From the NCBI GenBank assembly GCA_016722295.1, contig JADKGL010000026.1:372001-436000 (forward strand): a stretch of 64,000 nucleotides of DNA, in the 5' to 3' direction. The position numbers were made by a program, and so were the translations under genes. Positions within the stretch are counted from its first letter, which is position 1. Every line of letters begins with the position of its first letter. Shown here in pieces: positions 9,184 to 19,310 of this stretch. The notes beneath the pieces are model-generated. The model ran no database searches and was not told the origin of the DNA. It saw only the letters and a list, made by a program, of their open reading frames with translations. The DNA is from Saprospiraceae bacterium (lineage in GTDB: Bacteria > Bacteroidota > Bacteroidia > Chitinophagales > Saprospiraceae).

Positions 9184-9886
9184 ATTTCTAAAATTTTTTG
9201 TGGTGTGATCGTAAATCCTAATGAAAATAGTTTTTATACAATGTGCGCCGCCGCTATTTTGATCACGACTTTTAGACTTTTAGTGATCTAAGTTTTGCCC
9301 TGCTTTCATGTGGCAAATATATCATTTGAACTCTTGTATATAACACGTTTCATTTGGCTTTAATTCATTAATGATCTACAAATCAAACCAATATATATTA
9401 AATAATTTTACTATAATACCTTTTGAAAATCAATTCTATATCGTCAAATGGTAGTACTTGCAAATATAGTTAATTATTGGGATTTTATAAAAAAATCTAT
9501 CAGCTGAGAGCCAAAAGCATGAATTTATTTGGATTGTTCGATTTAATATTGTAAACTTAGAGATTCATTTGAGCCTTTCTAATTCAAGATATAGAAGCGC
9601 TTTGTTTTTGTAATATTTTTGAAATTTTATGCGGTTATTTTAATTAAAATCAAATTATTATACTAAGAATTTAGAAATATTAGATTAAATTAATTGAAAT
9701 TTTAAAATTTATAGCAAAGAAAAACTTAAACCTAGGTTAAATGCAAGTTAAAGAAAGGAAAATGCAAACTTGCACAATAAAAAATTAGTTTTTGCTTTTA
9801 GAGCTCAGATTTTAAATAAGCCAAAAGATTTATTTAATTTTGGGCGCTTTTTTGAAATGGTTTTTAATTTTAAAACAAATTAAGCA
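9184..9886. other. 703-bp intergenic region between rny and the ompH genes
   Basis: No gene recognised. Near rny there are two inverted repeats: GATCAC...GTGATC within about 9259-9290, and TTTGCC...GGCAAA within about 9292-9318; either could be a leader structure on the rny transcript, which runs leftward. The rest is very AT-rich. A TAATTTTG at 9835-9842 matches the -7 consensus and probably serves the ompH-ompH-murI operon. Confidence 0.35.
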
Positions 9887-10408
9887 ATGAAAAACAAATT
9901 AGTAACTGTATTATTTTTCGTATTGGCAGCTTTTGTAACTACTGAGGCTCAGCGTTTTGCACTAGTAGATGTCAATAAAGTGTTAGAAAGTCTTGACGAC
10001 TATAAAAAAGCTCAAGATGAACTCGATAGAGTAGCTGCTGGATGGAAGCAAGAGATTGCAATCGAATACGACAAGATCAAAGCATTGTACAACAAATATC
10101 AAGCTGAACAAGTCCTTTTAACAGACGAGCAAAGAAAATCGAAAGAAGAAGAAATCACAAATAAAGAAAAAGAGGTTCGAAAAATCCAAAAAGATAAATT
10201 CGGAGAAGAAGGTGAACTCTTCCGCAAAAGACAAGACCTCGTTCGTCCAGTTCAAGACAAAGTATATGCCGCTATTCAAGAATATGCAGCATCAAGAGAT
10301 CTCGAAACGATCTTTGATATGTCTGGTTCAGCTGGAGTGATTTACTATAAAAAAGAGTTAGACAAGACAGAAGATGTCATTAAAAGATTGAAGTTAGCTT
10401 CAAAATAA
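9887..10408 (+). CDS. OmpH/Skp-family periplasmic chaperone-like protein (first copy)
   Basis: 173 aa with a signal peptide (about 1-21, ending TTEAQ). The mature part matches OmpH/Skp: RFALVDVNKVLESL, then a long charged coiled-coil hairpin (about 40-120) and the C-terminal strand region TIFDMSGSAGVIYY. Skp proteins hold unfolded outer-membrane proteins in the periplasm. A second, diverged copy follows 33 bases later, then murI, suggesting one envelope-assembly operon. Confidence 0.85.
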   Translation: MKNKLVTVLFFVLAAFVTTEAQRFALVDVNKVLESLDDYKKAQDELDRVAAGWKQEIAIEYDKIKALYNKYQAEQVLLTDEQRKSKEEEITNKEKEVRKIQKDKFGEEGELFRKRQDLVRPVQDKVYAAIQEYAASRDLETIFDMSGSAGVIYYKKELDKTEDVIKRLKLASK

Positions 10409-10441
10409 AAATCATAAGACAATTATAAATTTATCAAGAAA

Positions 10442-10948
10442 ATGAAAATCAGTCAAATTTTATTAATCGCATTTTGTATTGGAACAAGTTTAAGTTTATC
10501 TGCACAAAAATTTGGGTATATTAATTCACAAACCCTATTGTCAGAATTGCCAGAAGTTAAAGCTGCAGATGCTGAAATTCAAGCATTGCAAACGCAATTG
10601 GAAAAAAAGGGCCAAATGATGGTTCAAGAATTGGAAACAAAATATAAGGAACTTCAGAAGAGAGAAGCAAGTGGAGAGATCTCTCCAAAAGCGTTGGAAG
10701 ATGAGGCAAGCAAATTAAAACTGCAAGAGGCTGAACTTGGCAAATTCGAACAAGAAATGCAAAAACAAGTATTGGCAAAAAGACAAGAGAAATTGCAGCC
10801 TGTAATCGATAAAGTAAACAATGCGATTAAGATGGTCGCTACAGACAATCAGTTTACCTATATCTTCGATTCAAGTGCAGGAATATTACTTTATGCGCAA
10901 GAGTCAATGGATGTAACTAGTTTAGTAAAATCCAAGTTAGGTATATAA
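10442..10948 (+). CDS. OmpH/Skp-family periplasmic chaperone-like protein (second copy)
   Basis: 168 aa with signal peptide MKISQILLIAFCIGTSLSLSAQ. The mature part begins KFGYINSQTLLSELPEVK and contains a charged coiled coil (about 45-115), ending FTYIFDSSAGILLYA, the family's closing beta region. It is paralogous to the preceding gene, but the two have clearly diverged. murI begins 3 bases after its stop. Confidence 0.87.
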   Translation: MKISQILLIAFCIGTSLSLSAQKFGYINSQTLLSELPEVKAADAEIQALQTQLEKKGQMMVQELETKYKELQKREASGEISPKALEDEASKLKLQEAELGKFEQEMQKQVLAKRQEKLQPVIDKVNNAIKMVATDNQFTYIFDSSAGILLYAQESMDVTSLVKSKLGI

Positions 10949-10951
10949 ATT

Positions 10952-11761
10952 TTGGATGCTCGTCAGGAAAAGCCGATAGGTATTTTTGATTCGGGAATTG
11001 GAGGATTGACCGTAGCACATGCGATCTCAAAAGTCCTTCCTGACGAGCAACTCATCTACTATGGAGACACTGCACACTTACCTTATGGAGATAAATCATT
11101 AGGCCTTATTCAAGAGTACTCCATCAAAATTGCAAAATTTCTTATAGAAGAAAAAAAATGCAAAGCTATCGTAATAGCTTGTAATACTGCTTCAGCAGCA
11201 GCCTATGAATATCTCAGAGATGAGCTTAAAGGATTGATTCCAGTCATCAATGTTATAGATCCAATGATCGAATATGTGATACAACACAATTCAATACATC
11301 ATGTAGGAATCATAGCTACAAAAACAACTATAGCAGCTGGTGTATATCAAGAGAAATTGAAACGCCGAAAACCCAGTTTGCTATTCTCTACACTTGCCAC
11401 CCCGCTTCTTGCACCGATGATCGAAGAGGGATTCGTTCACAATCGAATCAGTCAGACAGTACTTGAAGAATACCTCAATCATAAAGAACTAAGCGCTATT
11501 GACAGCTTAATTTTAGCTTGCACTCATTATCCATTGATTAAGAAAGAAATCGATGCATTTTATAATCAACAAGTGTTGATACTCGATTCAGCAGAAATCG
11601 TAGCTGCAAAACTTAAAAAAATTCTCGAACATGAACGCCTCATAAGCCTTGGGACGAAGCGCAAAGATCAATTTTATGTATCAGATTGGAGTCGCTCTTT
11701 TGAAGAAACGACAAAGGTGTTTTATGGTGAAAAAATTGATTTGATCGAACAAAAATTGTAG
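10952..11761 (+). CDS. murI: glutamate racemase
   Basis: Converts L- to D-glutamate for peptidoglycan. 269 aa. Seen: PIGIFDSGIGGLTVAHA near the N-terminus, YYGDTAHLPYG (about 36-46), and the two catalytic cysteines in VIACNTASAAA (Cys77) and LACTHYPL (Cys190). Translation appears to start at TTG (10952), 3 bases after the previous stop: no ATG or GTG occurs in frame early enough to include the FDSGIGG motif. This points to translational coupling with the ompH gene. Confidence 0.93.
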   Translation: MDARQEKPIGIFDSGIGGLTVAHAISKVLPDEQLIYYGDTAHLPYGDKSLGLIQEYSIKIAKFLIEEKKCKAIVIACNTASAAAYEYLRDELKGLIPVINVIDPMIEYVIQHNSIHHVGIIATKTTIAAGVYQEKLKRRKPSLLFSTLATPLLAPMIEEGFVHNRISQTVLEEYLNHKELSAIDSLILACTHYPLIKKEIDAFYNQQVLILDSAEIVAAKLKKILEHERLISLGTKRKDQFYVSDWSRSFEETTKVFYGEKIDLIEQKL

Positions 11762-12080
11762 AAAAACATCGAAACAAATGGCAGTTTAAACAGAGAGTTT
11801 TTATTCTGTTGAGCCAATAGGCAATAAATTTTTTTATGCATGTTTTGTGATTCATGAAATTTTTATTCACAAATCAAAAAGACAATTTTAATTTTCCCTC
11901 AATGAAATAAGGACTTTCCCCTAATAAAATAGCCAAAATGTGTAAAAGAAGCTCGAACAAATCAAAGCTATCCTTCACAATATGAATTAATTATACATAT
12001 TATTAATTCTATATCATTTTTTTTCTATCGGCTTCATGAAATTCATAGATTCTTTTTATCTTTGCGCTCCATTAAGGAAT
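11762..12080. other. 319-bp intergenic region
   Basis: AT-rich DNA between murI and the tRNA. Apart from the tRNA -7 element I see no gene, clear terminator or repeat. Confidence 0.4.
12057..12064 (+). promoter_or_regulatory. -7 promoter element of the tRNA-Gln gene
   Basis: TATCTTTG, an exact TAnnTTTG, lies 17 bases before the first tRNA base. No good -33 TTG is visible. Confidence 0.55.
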
Positions 12081-12151
12081 TGACTCATGGTGTAAAGGTA
12101 GCACTACAGATTTTGATTCTGTCTGTTAAGGTTCGAATCCTTATGAGTCAA
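12081..12151 (+). tRNA. tRNA-Gln (anticodon TTG)
   Basis: Cloverleaf read by hand. Acceptor stem TGACTCA pairs with TGAGTCA (12144-12150), discriminator A. The D arm contains GGTAGC. Anticodon stem ACAGA/TCTGT encloses TTTTGAT, giving anticodon TTG (reads CAA). T stem TAAGG/CCTTA encloses TTCGAAT. CCA is not encoded. It stands alone between murI and an M28 peptidase gene. Confidence 0.95.
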
Positions 12152-12159
12152 CAAAAAAT

Positions 12160-12184
12160 AAGGCTGGGATTCCCAGCCTTTTTA
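12160..12184 (+). terminator. Rho-independent terminator after tRNA-Gln
   Basis: Perfect 8-bp stem AGGCTGGG/CCCAGCCT with a 3-base loop, followed by a T run. The -7-like TAAATTTG of the next gene (12188-12195) directly follows. Confidence 0.9.
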
Positions 12185-12202
12185 ATTTAAATTTGCAGGT
12201 AT

Positions 12203-13171
12203 ATGAAAAAAATGGCATTTCTGTTTTTGATTTACATCAGCTCTATGATTGCTTGTAAAAATAATTTATCTGTAGAAGTTCCACCATTTGACAAAACGAA
12301 TGCCTTTGGAAATGTGCGCCAACAAGTAAATTTTGGTCCTCGTGTACCGGGGAGTGAAGGTCATATCAAATGCAAAGATTGGATAGTCTCACAGTTTAAA
12401 GGATATGGCGCGGAAGTGATAGAGCAAGCATTTACAGCAAAAACATTTGATGGAAAATCATTACCGAGTTATAACATTATAGCGAGTTACAACAAATCAA
12501 GTCGATACAGAATCATCATTGCAGCACATTGGGACACACGACCCTTTTCAGATCATGATGCAGATACGTCAAACTATTATAAGCCAATACTTGGCGCTGA
12601 TGACGGAGCAAGTGGCGTTGCCATAATTCTTGAAATGGCAAAAGCACTTCAAAGCAAAGCGTTGAAAAAGTATGGAATTGATTTTATATTATTTGATGCA
12701 GAAGATTATGGGGATGATCATGGCGAAGATGCTTCAAGTTTATATACTTGGTGTTTAGGTGCACAGCATTGGTCTAACAATCCTCATGTGTCGGGGTATA
12801 AAGCAGATTATGGAATTCTACTCGACATGGTAGGCGGAAAAGATCCTCGATTCACTAAAGAAGCTGTCTCCATGCAGTTTGCGCCCAAAGTAGTAGAAAA
12901 AGTGTGGCGCATTGCAAAAGAAGAAGGATTTTCAGATTTATTCGTCAACGACCAAACTGGCCCATTGACAGATGACCACACTTTTGTGAACTCCATCGCG
13001 AAAATTCCTATGATTGATATTATAAATAGACCAAAATCTACAAAGACTGGATTTGTACACCATTGGCACACTCAAAAAGATGATCTAAATTCAATTGATC
13101 CAAATTCACTTCATGCAGTTGGATCGATTTTATTAAAATTGATCTATCTTGAAGATGTAGATAAAATATAA
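12203..13171 (+). CDS. M28-family lipoprotein, glutaminyl-peptide cyclotransferase-like
   Basis: 322 aa zinc enzyme of the M28/glutaminyl cyclase type. The signal ends SSMIAC with lipobox Cys18, so it is probably an anchored lipoprotein. Seen: NFGPRVPGSEGH (about 43-54), AAHWDTRPFSDH with a zinc His (109), GADDGASGVA (131-140) with a zinc Asp, FDAEDYGDDHG (164-174), and late DDHTFVNS and HHWHTQKDDL. This pattern is closer to glutaminyl cyclases, which form N-terminal pyroglutamate, than to aminopeptidases. T9SS substrates often carry N-terminal Gln after signal cleavage, and several proteins here do, making them plausible substrates. A -7-like TAAATTTG lies at 12188-12195. Confidence 0.8.
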   Translation: MKKMAFLFLIYISSMIACKNNLSVEVPPFDKTNAFGNVRQQVNFGPRVPGSEGHIKCKDWIVSQFKGYGAEVIEQAFTAKTFDGKSLPSYNIIASYNKSSRYRIIIAAHWDTRPFSDHDADTSNYYKPILGADDGASGVAIILEMAKALQSKALKKYGIDFILFDAEDYGDDHGEDASSLYTWCLGAQHWSNNPHVSGYKADYGILLDMVGGKDPRFTKEAVSMQFAPKVVEKVWRIAKEEGFSDLFVNDQTGPLTDDHTFVNSIAKIPMIDIINRPKSTKTGFVHHWHTQKDDLNSIDPNSLHAVGSILLKLIYLEDVDKI

Positions 13172-13175
13172 TTTA

Positions 13176-16100
13176 TCAACTCTCATCGATTTCTTCAACA
13201 TCTTCATGTAATTTCAACAGTGATCCTGAATTGAGATAATTACACCAAGTGCAATCAGATTCTCCACATCCTGGAGCAAATTTTTTCTGTCGAATTTTAG
13301 TATAAACATCTATTATTTGTTGTCCTACTTTTTGCTTTGATTCATCAGTTGGAATGACTTGTACTTCTGCAAATGTATCTTCATTTTTTATGACAAAATA
13401 AAAAATAGAACTAAAATCCTTGTTCCTAAATTCAGGATAATAATCTAAAACAATCGAATAGAAAATCATCTGTCTCCAGTAATCTGTGCCATCTGGATTC
13501 TTGGCATCTGGCGCTTTTACTTTTTGTTTTGCATTTGATGAATTCCCAGTTTTATAATCTATTACAGTAATGCGATTTCCAATAAAGTCAATGCGATCCA
13601 GCTGTCCGCTGATTGGTATTTCTCGAAAAAATGCTTCTTTCTTTTTGATTTCAAATTGCATTGATTCTGCATGCCTCCACATTGGCCAATAGTGTCGGAC
13701 AAATTCAATAAGGTTTTGTTTCCCTTCTTCTAAATATCCAGTATATTCAGAAGCAGTGAAATGTGATTTATAGGATAACATGTTTTGAATAAAAAGTTCT
13801 TCCAACTTTATTAAATTAGGTACATCGGAATCTCTATATCGGTACAAGAATTGATGTAAGGATTCATGTACAGCGCGCCCAAAGCCGAATGGTGCTGTAC
13901 GTGCCGAAGGAACTCGCAGTACATTTTCATAATAAAATGCAACTGGGCATCTCAAATATTTATCTAATGCAGTTGGACTTAAACGATAGTCTTCTAAAAA
14001 CTTATCTAGAAACTCATCATTCAGAACATCAAAATCCTTTTTAAGTAAACTCATCTCTGAAATCAATAATTGCGCAATGGATTCATCATCGATTTGTTTT
14101 TGTGATAGAAGGATCTCTGGATCCATTAGTAATTCACTTAGATATTTGCTCGGTTCATCATTTTTGGCAGATAGATTTTCTTTAGAAAATGAAACTGTCA
14201 GATGTTTGCGCGCACGAGTCAAACCAACATAAAATACTCTTCGTTCGTCTTCATCATTAGATATATCATTGCGCAAGATTTGTTCTGGAAGCGTAAAAGG
14301 TACAGTATCTCTGCTTTTCCAATTTTTTGCAGTATTATTTATAATGAATACACTGTCATATTCGAGTCCTTTAGATTTGTATATAGTGGATAACTGAACA
14401 CCATGCTTTGTGCCAATCGCATTATAAATAGGCATCGCAATATTGTTATTAAGCATGTGCTGAATTTCCACCAATAACTTATCCATCGTATATTCTTGAT
14501 TTTTACTGCTTTGATTCTTAATGTATTCATAGAATCGATTCAACACGTTGAGCAGAAAATATTTATCAGGTGAATTAATTACAAATTTTAATATTCCAAA
14601 GTCATGGAATAATTTTTCTAGAAAAACTTGTGGAGTAAGTACAGAATAATTCTGTATAAGATAAATAAATTTTTCTTGAATTTGAACACATAAGTCAGTA
14701 TTACTCACTTGAATTTCTGTGAGTATTTCAAGATCATTGAGAAATTCTAGTGTGGTTTTTTTAACCTCATATTTTGAGAGATATCTTGCGATTCGACCAA
14801 TATCAAGAACAGAAATTTCTATATAAGGGAAATGTAAAATCTGTATTAGTAACTCATCTTGTGCAAAAGTTGATTTTTGACTTTTTTGGAAAAAATTGAG
14901 AAAAAGAATAATTTGTTGAATCAAAGGTTCGTGAAGAACATCGACTTCCCGAGATACAAAATATGGAATCTGGATGGATTGTAAATATTTTATATATGGA
15001 TTGGCTTCTTTGTTTTTCTTAAATAATATAGCGATCTCACTTGGTTTTGTACCATCTTGAATCTGTTGTTGAATCGCATTACAAGTTCCAATTATTTCTG
15101 CCTCTACATTAGAATATTCTAAGATGTTGATAGGATTTGTAACTGATTTATTGTCACCAGCAGAGATCAGATCTTTAGATAAATCTGATCGCACATGAAT
15201 AAGTCGTTCTATATTGTTGGAGATGGCAATTCCTGCGCCATTTAATATATTTTGAGAGGAGCGATAGTTTTCAGTTAGCACAATAATTTCTGGATCAAAG
15301 CGCTGTTTAAATTCAATCATATTATTCATTTTAGCACCCTGAAATCTATAGATCGCTTGATCGTCATCACCTACTACAAAAATATTGGAAGTTTTATCAT
15401 AGGCAGCGAGTTGGTACACGATCTCATTTTGAATACCATTTGTATCTTGATATTCATCTACTAAAAAATATAAAAATCGCTCTTGATATTTTGATAAAAA
15501 ATACTCATCTGATTTGAATTTTTGATAGACCCAAGTGATCATGTCTTGAAAATCAAAAAGTTCTTTTTTAGATAATTTTTCTTGGTATATGATGAAGCAT
15601 TCAAATGCTGAAATGGCTTTATCTATTGAGCTCTTATATTTTTTAAAAGCTTTCTCATTGAAATCGCCTTTTATAAATTCTCCAGTTTTTCTTTTATAAA
15701 TAAATTTATCAGAAAGTCGATTCTCTTCCAATTCTTGATGGTATGTATGAATCATGGACTTTGCATCCCAATTTTCTTTCTTGATTAAATTGAAAAGATC
15801 TAATAATCTTTTGCAAGTAAACGTGTAATTCTGTTTGTAGTTATACAATGGATGCGAAGGTGTAAATTATTGGACGATTTCATTTACTATGAGATTCAAA
15901 TCCAAATCTGAAGCGAGGTCAAAATCGCCATATAAATCAAATTCTTCAGGATTCTCTCTAATGATCATATTGCAGAATGAGTGAAATGTGAAAATTCCAA
16001 CATCATAAGCTGCAGCGCCAATGAACTGTTGCAGTCGATTTCTCATAGCTGTTGCACCTGCATCTGTGAATGTGAGACAAAGTATACTTCGGGGATCGGT

Positions 16101-16289
16101 GTCAGTTTTCTTCAAAATATTCCCAATACGTACTGCAAGAATTTGAGTTTTTCCAGTGCCAGGTCCAGCGATGACCATAACAGGACCTTGAATATGTTCC
16201 ACGGCTTTTTGTTGCGCCTGATTTAACTTGTTGTATGCAGTTTCAAATTCAACTGTTGATCGGGCAGTGGATGAAAATAAATCACTCAT
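13176..16289 (-). pseudogene. UvrD/PcrA-type helicase with RecB-like nuclease domain, interrupted by one in-frame TAA
   Basis: One reading frame encodes a complete superfamily I DNA helicase-nuclease of about 1037 codons, broken only by TAA at 15867-15869. Upstream piece (140 aa): LNQAQQKAVEHIQ, Walker A AGPGTGKT (41-48), CLTFTDAGATAMRNRL and GIFTFHSFC. After the stop, six codons lead into the rest: FLVDEYQDTNG (Walker B), VVGDDDQAIYRFQGA, ENYRSSQ, the late helicase motif YVGLTRARK, then a PD-(D/E)XK nuclease with DRIDF and VIDYKTG and a likely Fe-S cluster (Cys in YLRCPVAFYY and CGESDCTWC). A one-base change of TAA to CAA restores Gln. Either the gene is dead or the base is wrong; neither half alone would be an active helicase. 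Confidence 0.88.
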
Positions 16290-16305
16290 AATTTTTTTAT
16301 TTATG

Positions 16306-17088
16306 TCATTGAAATAATTGGAAGAAGTAGGAATCTAGATGAAATAAATGAAACAATGTAAAAATCATTATTACAATTAGAATACGGTAAGCCCATTGAT
16401 TAGCATTGGGAAATGTACTTGACCATTGTGCTGTGATCCATCCACCAGCACCTTGACCAATAGCGATTACTGAACCAATTTTCCAATCTATCAATCCTTT
16501 GTAATGAAACATAGCAAGGACAATGGCTGTATAAGTTGTCACCATCAATACTTTAATCGCATTAGATTCCAAGAGTGGCAAACCTACTACAAGGACCATA
16601 ACGGCTAGGAAGAAAATACCCATTCCCATTTGTATAAATCCACCGTAAAAACCTAATGATAGAAATATGGGAATACTATAATATAATGGAAGTTTCTTTA
16701 TTCTTGGAACAGGATTCGTCCAGTGTTTTGGATTGATAAATAGAAGTATCAAGATGGCAAGCATTACATATTTGTAGACGAATTTGAATGTTTCTGAACT
16801 AATATTTAAAGCGACAGTGGCCCCACACAATGCACCAATAATACCTAGCGAAATATAGAGTTTTGATTCCTGCCAATAGAGTTTTTTATTTCGCTGAAAG
16901 GCTTCAAGACTAAAAATACCTTGTACGAATATTCCGATACGATTAGTTCCATTAGCCATATTTCCTGATAAGCCTAATACTTCAGTGAGAATTCCTAAGG
17001 TAATGGTAGATCCATTTCCGGCAAATGTATTGATCACTCCAGCTAAAAATCCTCCAGTTATAGCGATAAAAATTTCATAATTATTCAT
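16306..17088 (-). CDS. TauE/SafE-family membrane permease
   Basis: 260 aa with about eight hydrophobic helices. Signature glycine-rich segments: GFLAGVINTFAGNGSTITLG near the N-terminus and LGFYGGFIQMGMGIFFLAV in the second half, the duplicated family motif. It is a predicted inner-membrane exporter of sulfite, sulfoacetate or a similar organic anion; the substrate cannot be told. Its start overlaps the end of the methylmalonyl-CoA epimerase gene by 8 bases, so the two are co-transcribed. Confidence 0.88.
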   Translation of the reverse strand: MNNYEIFIAITGGFLAGVINTFAGNGSTITLGILTEVLGLSGNMANGTNRIGIFVQGIFSLEAFQRNKKLYWQESKLYISLGIIGALCGATVALNISSETFKFVYKYVMLAILILLFINPKHWTNPVPRIKKLPLYYSIPIFLSLGFYGGFIQMGMGIFFLAVMVLVVGLPLLESNAIKVLMVTTYTAIVLAMFHYKGLIDWKIGSVIAIGQGAGGWITAQWSSTFPNANQWAYRILIVIMIFTLFHLFHLDSYFFQLFQ

Positions 17089-17488
17089 CCTTTATAGATT
17101 GACATAATTCGATTAGGACGCCATTGGAAGATTTTGGATGAATAAAACAAACTAATTTGTTGTCAGCACCGCGTTTTGGTTTTTCTTGTAATAATTGAAA
17201 TCCATTTTGTTTCAAACGATCCATTTCGCTTTGGATATCATCAACAGCAAAAGCGATGTGATGAATTCCCTCTCCTTTTTTTTCAATGAATTTTGCAATG
17301 GGGCTTTGCTCATTAGTGGCTTCCAAAAGTTCGATTTTATTATTTCCAGTTTTGAAGAAAGAGGTCATCACATGTTCTGATAGAACTTCCTCCATCTTGT
17401 AAGGATCAGTTCCCAATAAGGATGCGTATAATTCATTTGACTTCTTAATATCTTTAACAGCAATACCAATATGCTCTATGTAATTCAT
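17081..17488 (-). CDS. mce: methylmalonyl-CoA epimerase
   Basis: 135-aa vicinal-oxygen-chelate enzyme that interconverts the 2R and 2S epimers of methylmalonyl-CoA. Two beta-alpha-beta-beta-beta repeats are visible: IEHIGIAVKDI (metal His7) and GIHHIAFAVDDI (metal His near 76), with KIELLEAT and the terminal VLIELCQ giving the Glu ligands. SEHVMTSFFKTG is typical of the enzyme. Normal length. It lies 2 bases from the upstream membrane-protein gene and overlaps the TauE gene downstream. Confidence 0.9.
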   Translation of the reverse strand: MNYIEHIGIAVKDIKKSNELYASLLGTDPYKMEEVLSEHVMTSFFKTGNNKIELLEATNEQSPIAKFIEKKGEGIHHIAFAVDDIQSEMDRLKQNGFQLLQEKPKRGADNKLVCFIHPKSSNGVLIELCQSIKDE

Positions 17489-17490
17489 AA

Positions 17491-19146
17491 TTAATTATTG
17501 ATTCTTTCATAGATATAAAACTCTACTCTGCGATCTGGTGAAAGCTTCTGATCTAATAACAAATATTTATTTGGACGTTCATCAAAATATTTTTTCTCTA
17601 CTTTAGAAAATTTTTGAGCAAAATGAGAATCCCATATTACGATCGATCCTACTTTGGATTTTTCAAGCACATCTTCATTCATTGCAAAATTTCCCATCTT
17701 ATAATCTTCAGGAGTGCGATCAAAAAAGTAATTGAATGTGGGTAAATTTTGATATATCGTTCGGGTATCTTGAAAATTATTTTTCTTCACCCAATCGACA
17801 ATTTCTTTAGCTGTATGATTTTCGCCACTATCGATTAATTTTATTGGTTTCATAAATAAAAAGGTAGAGACTATTGCAGCAAGAATAATGCCTGAAAAAT
17901 AAACATGTTTATTTCGAATAGGCAAAACCAAAAACAAAGCAAATGGAGCAGCAAAATACAATGGCGTAAAGTCTCTTGGAAGCCACTTAGCCCTTTCGAT
18001 CCAGTTATGATCATAGGTCTGTGCATAACCAATGAATGCAATAATCGGGATAAGGAAAAACAAATATAGAAATCGGTTTTTGATTTCAAATAATTTCTGA
18101 AAACCCATCATTGCCATCAATACGACCAAAGGCGAAATCGACATCATATATCGTATATTTCCTCCAGTAGAAGTCAGAATATTTCTCTCTTTCCAGTTGA
18201 TTAGACATTGTACAAAAAAGAAAACTGCAAAAGGAATTACGATCATCCAATCTACTTTTATTTTTCTGATTACACAAAATACTAAATACAATACAGAGCC
18301 AATTACTGATATATATCCGAATATGATTCCACTCATTAAGAAATAATGATCGAAGCCAGCTTTCTGATAACTATTCTTTACTTGTGCAGCGTACTGGCTT
18401 TGACTATTGATCATAAATAATAGATCTCCATGAACAATAAATCCCCATAAATTATAAAGAAATGGAAAAATCCCCATAAACAATATCGCCTTCCATTCTT
18501 TTTTGAATACTAAATAAGCAAAGAAAATGACAGCAACAAACATCATTTCGCCCCGGACAATAAGCAAATAACCAAATACCATTGCGGCCCAATGAATTGA
18601 TTTAGGATATTGGTAGTATAAAAATAATGCAAGTATCAACAATAAAGCGCCTAACACTTCAGGATAATATCGATAGGAAACTCCAGTCCATAGGCAAGCA
18701 CTCGCAAACAAAAAAAATGCAAGAAATGGGTAATCTAATTTTTTAATTTTAGCCACTCTATAAGTAAAATAAGCAATCAGACCGACAACAATACATTGCG
18801 TAATTCTTGTCGCTGTTTGTCCAAAATATGCGGGAATGACAAATAGGATTTTATATCCTGTCTTTACCGCAGCACCTAAGATGACATTTGGATTGTCCCA
18901 AAAGGATTTCATATTCACATAGTGATGAGCTTCTTCACCTTGATAGAATCCGTCACCTACGATCGACATAATGTAAGCACCTATAATCGATAATATCAAT
19001 AAGACTAAGCCGATCCAGTCTTCTTTCAAAAAATGTAACCAAGTTTTGGACCTTGTTGCTTCTTTGGAAATTGCTACTTCTGTTGCAATTTCGACTGATT
19101 TTTCAGTATTATGTGGTAGATGATTTTTGTTTTTTTTGGAAGTCAT
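17491..19146 (-). CDS. polytopic membrane protein, GT-C glycosyltransferase-like
   Basis: 551 aa with a charged cytoplasmic N-terminal tail (about 1-45), then about a dozen hydrophobic helices and a soluble C-terminal part (about 450-551). The first external loop has GDGFYQGEEAHH, an acidic loop after helix 1 in the place where GT-C (PMT/ArnT-type) enzymes carry catalytic acidic residues; RGEMMF and RYYPEV also occur. I would call it a lipid-linked-sugar glycosyltransferase candidate. No closer family is recognised. It heads a probable mce-tauE operon on the minus strand. Confidence 0.6.
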   Translation of the reverse strand: MTSKKNKNHLPHNTEKSVEIATEVAISKEATRSKTWLHFLKEDWIGLVLLILSIIGAYIMSIVGDGFYQGEEAHHYVNMKSFWDNPNVILGAAVKTGYKILFVIPAYFGQTATRITQCIVVGLIAYFTYRVAKIKKLDYPFLAFFLFASACLWTGVSYRYYPEVLGALLLILALFLYYQYPKSIHWAAMVFGYLLIVRGEMMFVAVIFFAYLVFKKEWKAILFMGIFPFLYNLWGFIVHGDLLFMINSQSQYAAQVKNSYQKAGFDHYFLMSGIIFGYISVIGSVLYLVFCVIRKIKVDWMIVIPFAVFFFVQCLINWKERNILTSTGGNIRYMMSISPLVVLMAMMGFQKLFEIKNRFLYLFFLIPIIAFIGYAQTYDHNWIERAKWLPRDFTPLYFAAPFALFLVLPIRNKHVYFSGIILAAIVSTFLFMKPIKLIDSGENHTAKEIVDWVKKNNFQDTRTIYQNLPTFNYFFDRTPEDYKMGNFAMNEDVLEKSKVGSIVIWDSHFAQKFSKVEKKYFDERPNKYLLLDQKLSPDRRVEFYIYERINN

Positions 19147-19310
19147 GCATTGGAATTTCAGTGATCAGTCAAATTAGTAAGTACTGCAAATATAGAATTC
19201 TTCCATGGGTTTTCCTAAAAAGACATATAGAGAATTTAAAAATATAAAATGACAATCAAAAAACAAGATATTCTATCGATATTATTGTAATTTGTTATAT
19301 TTACCACTGC

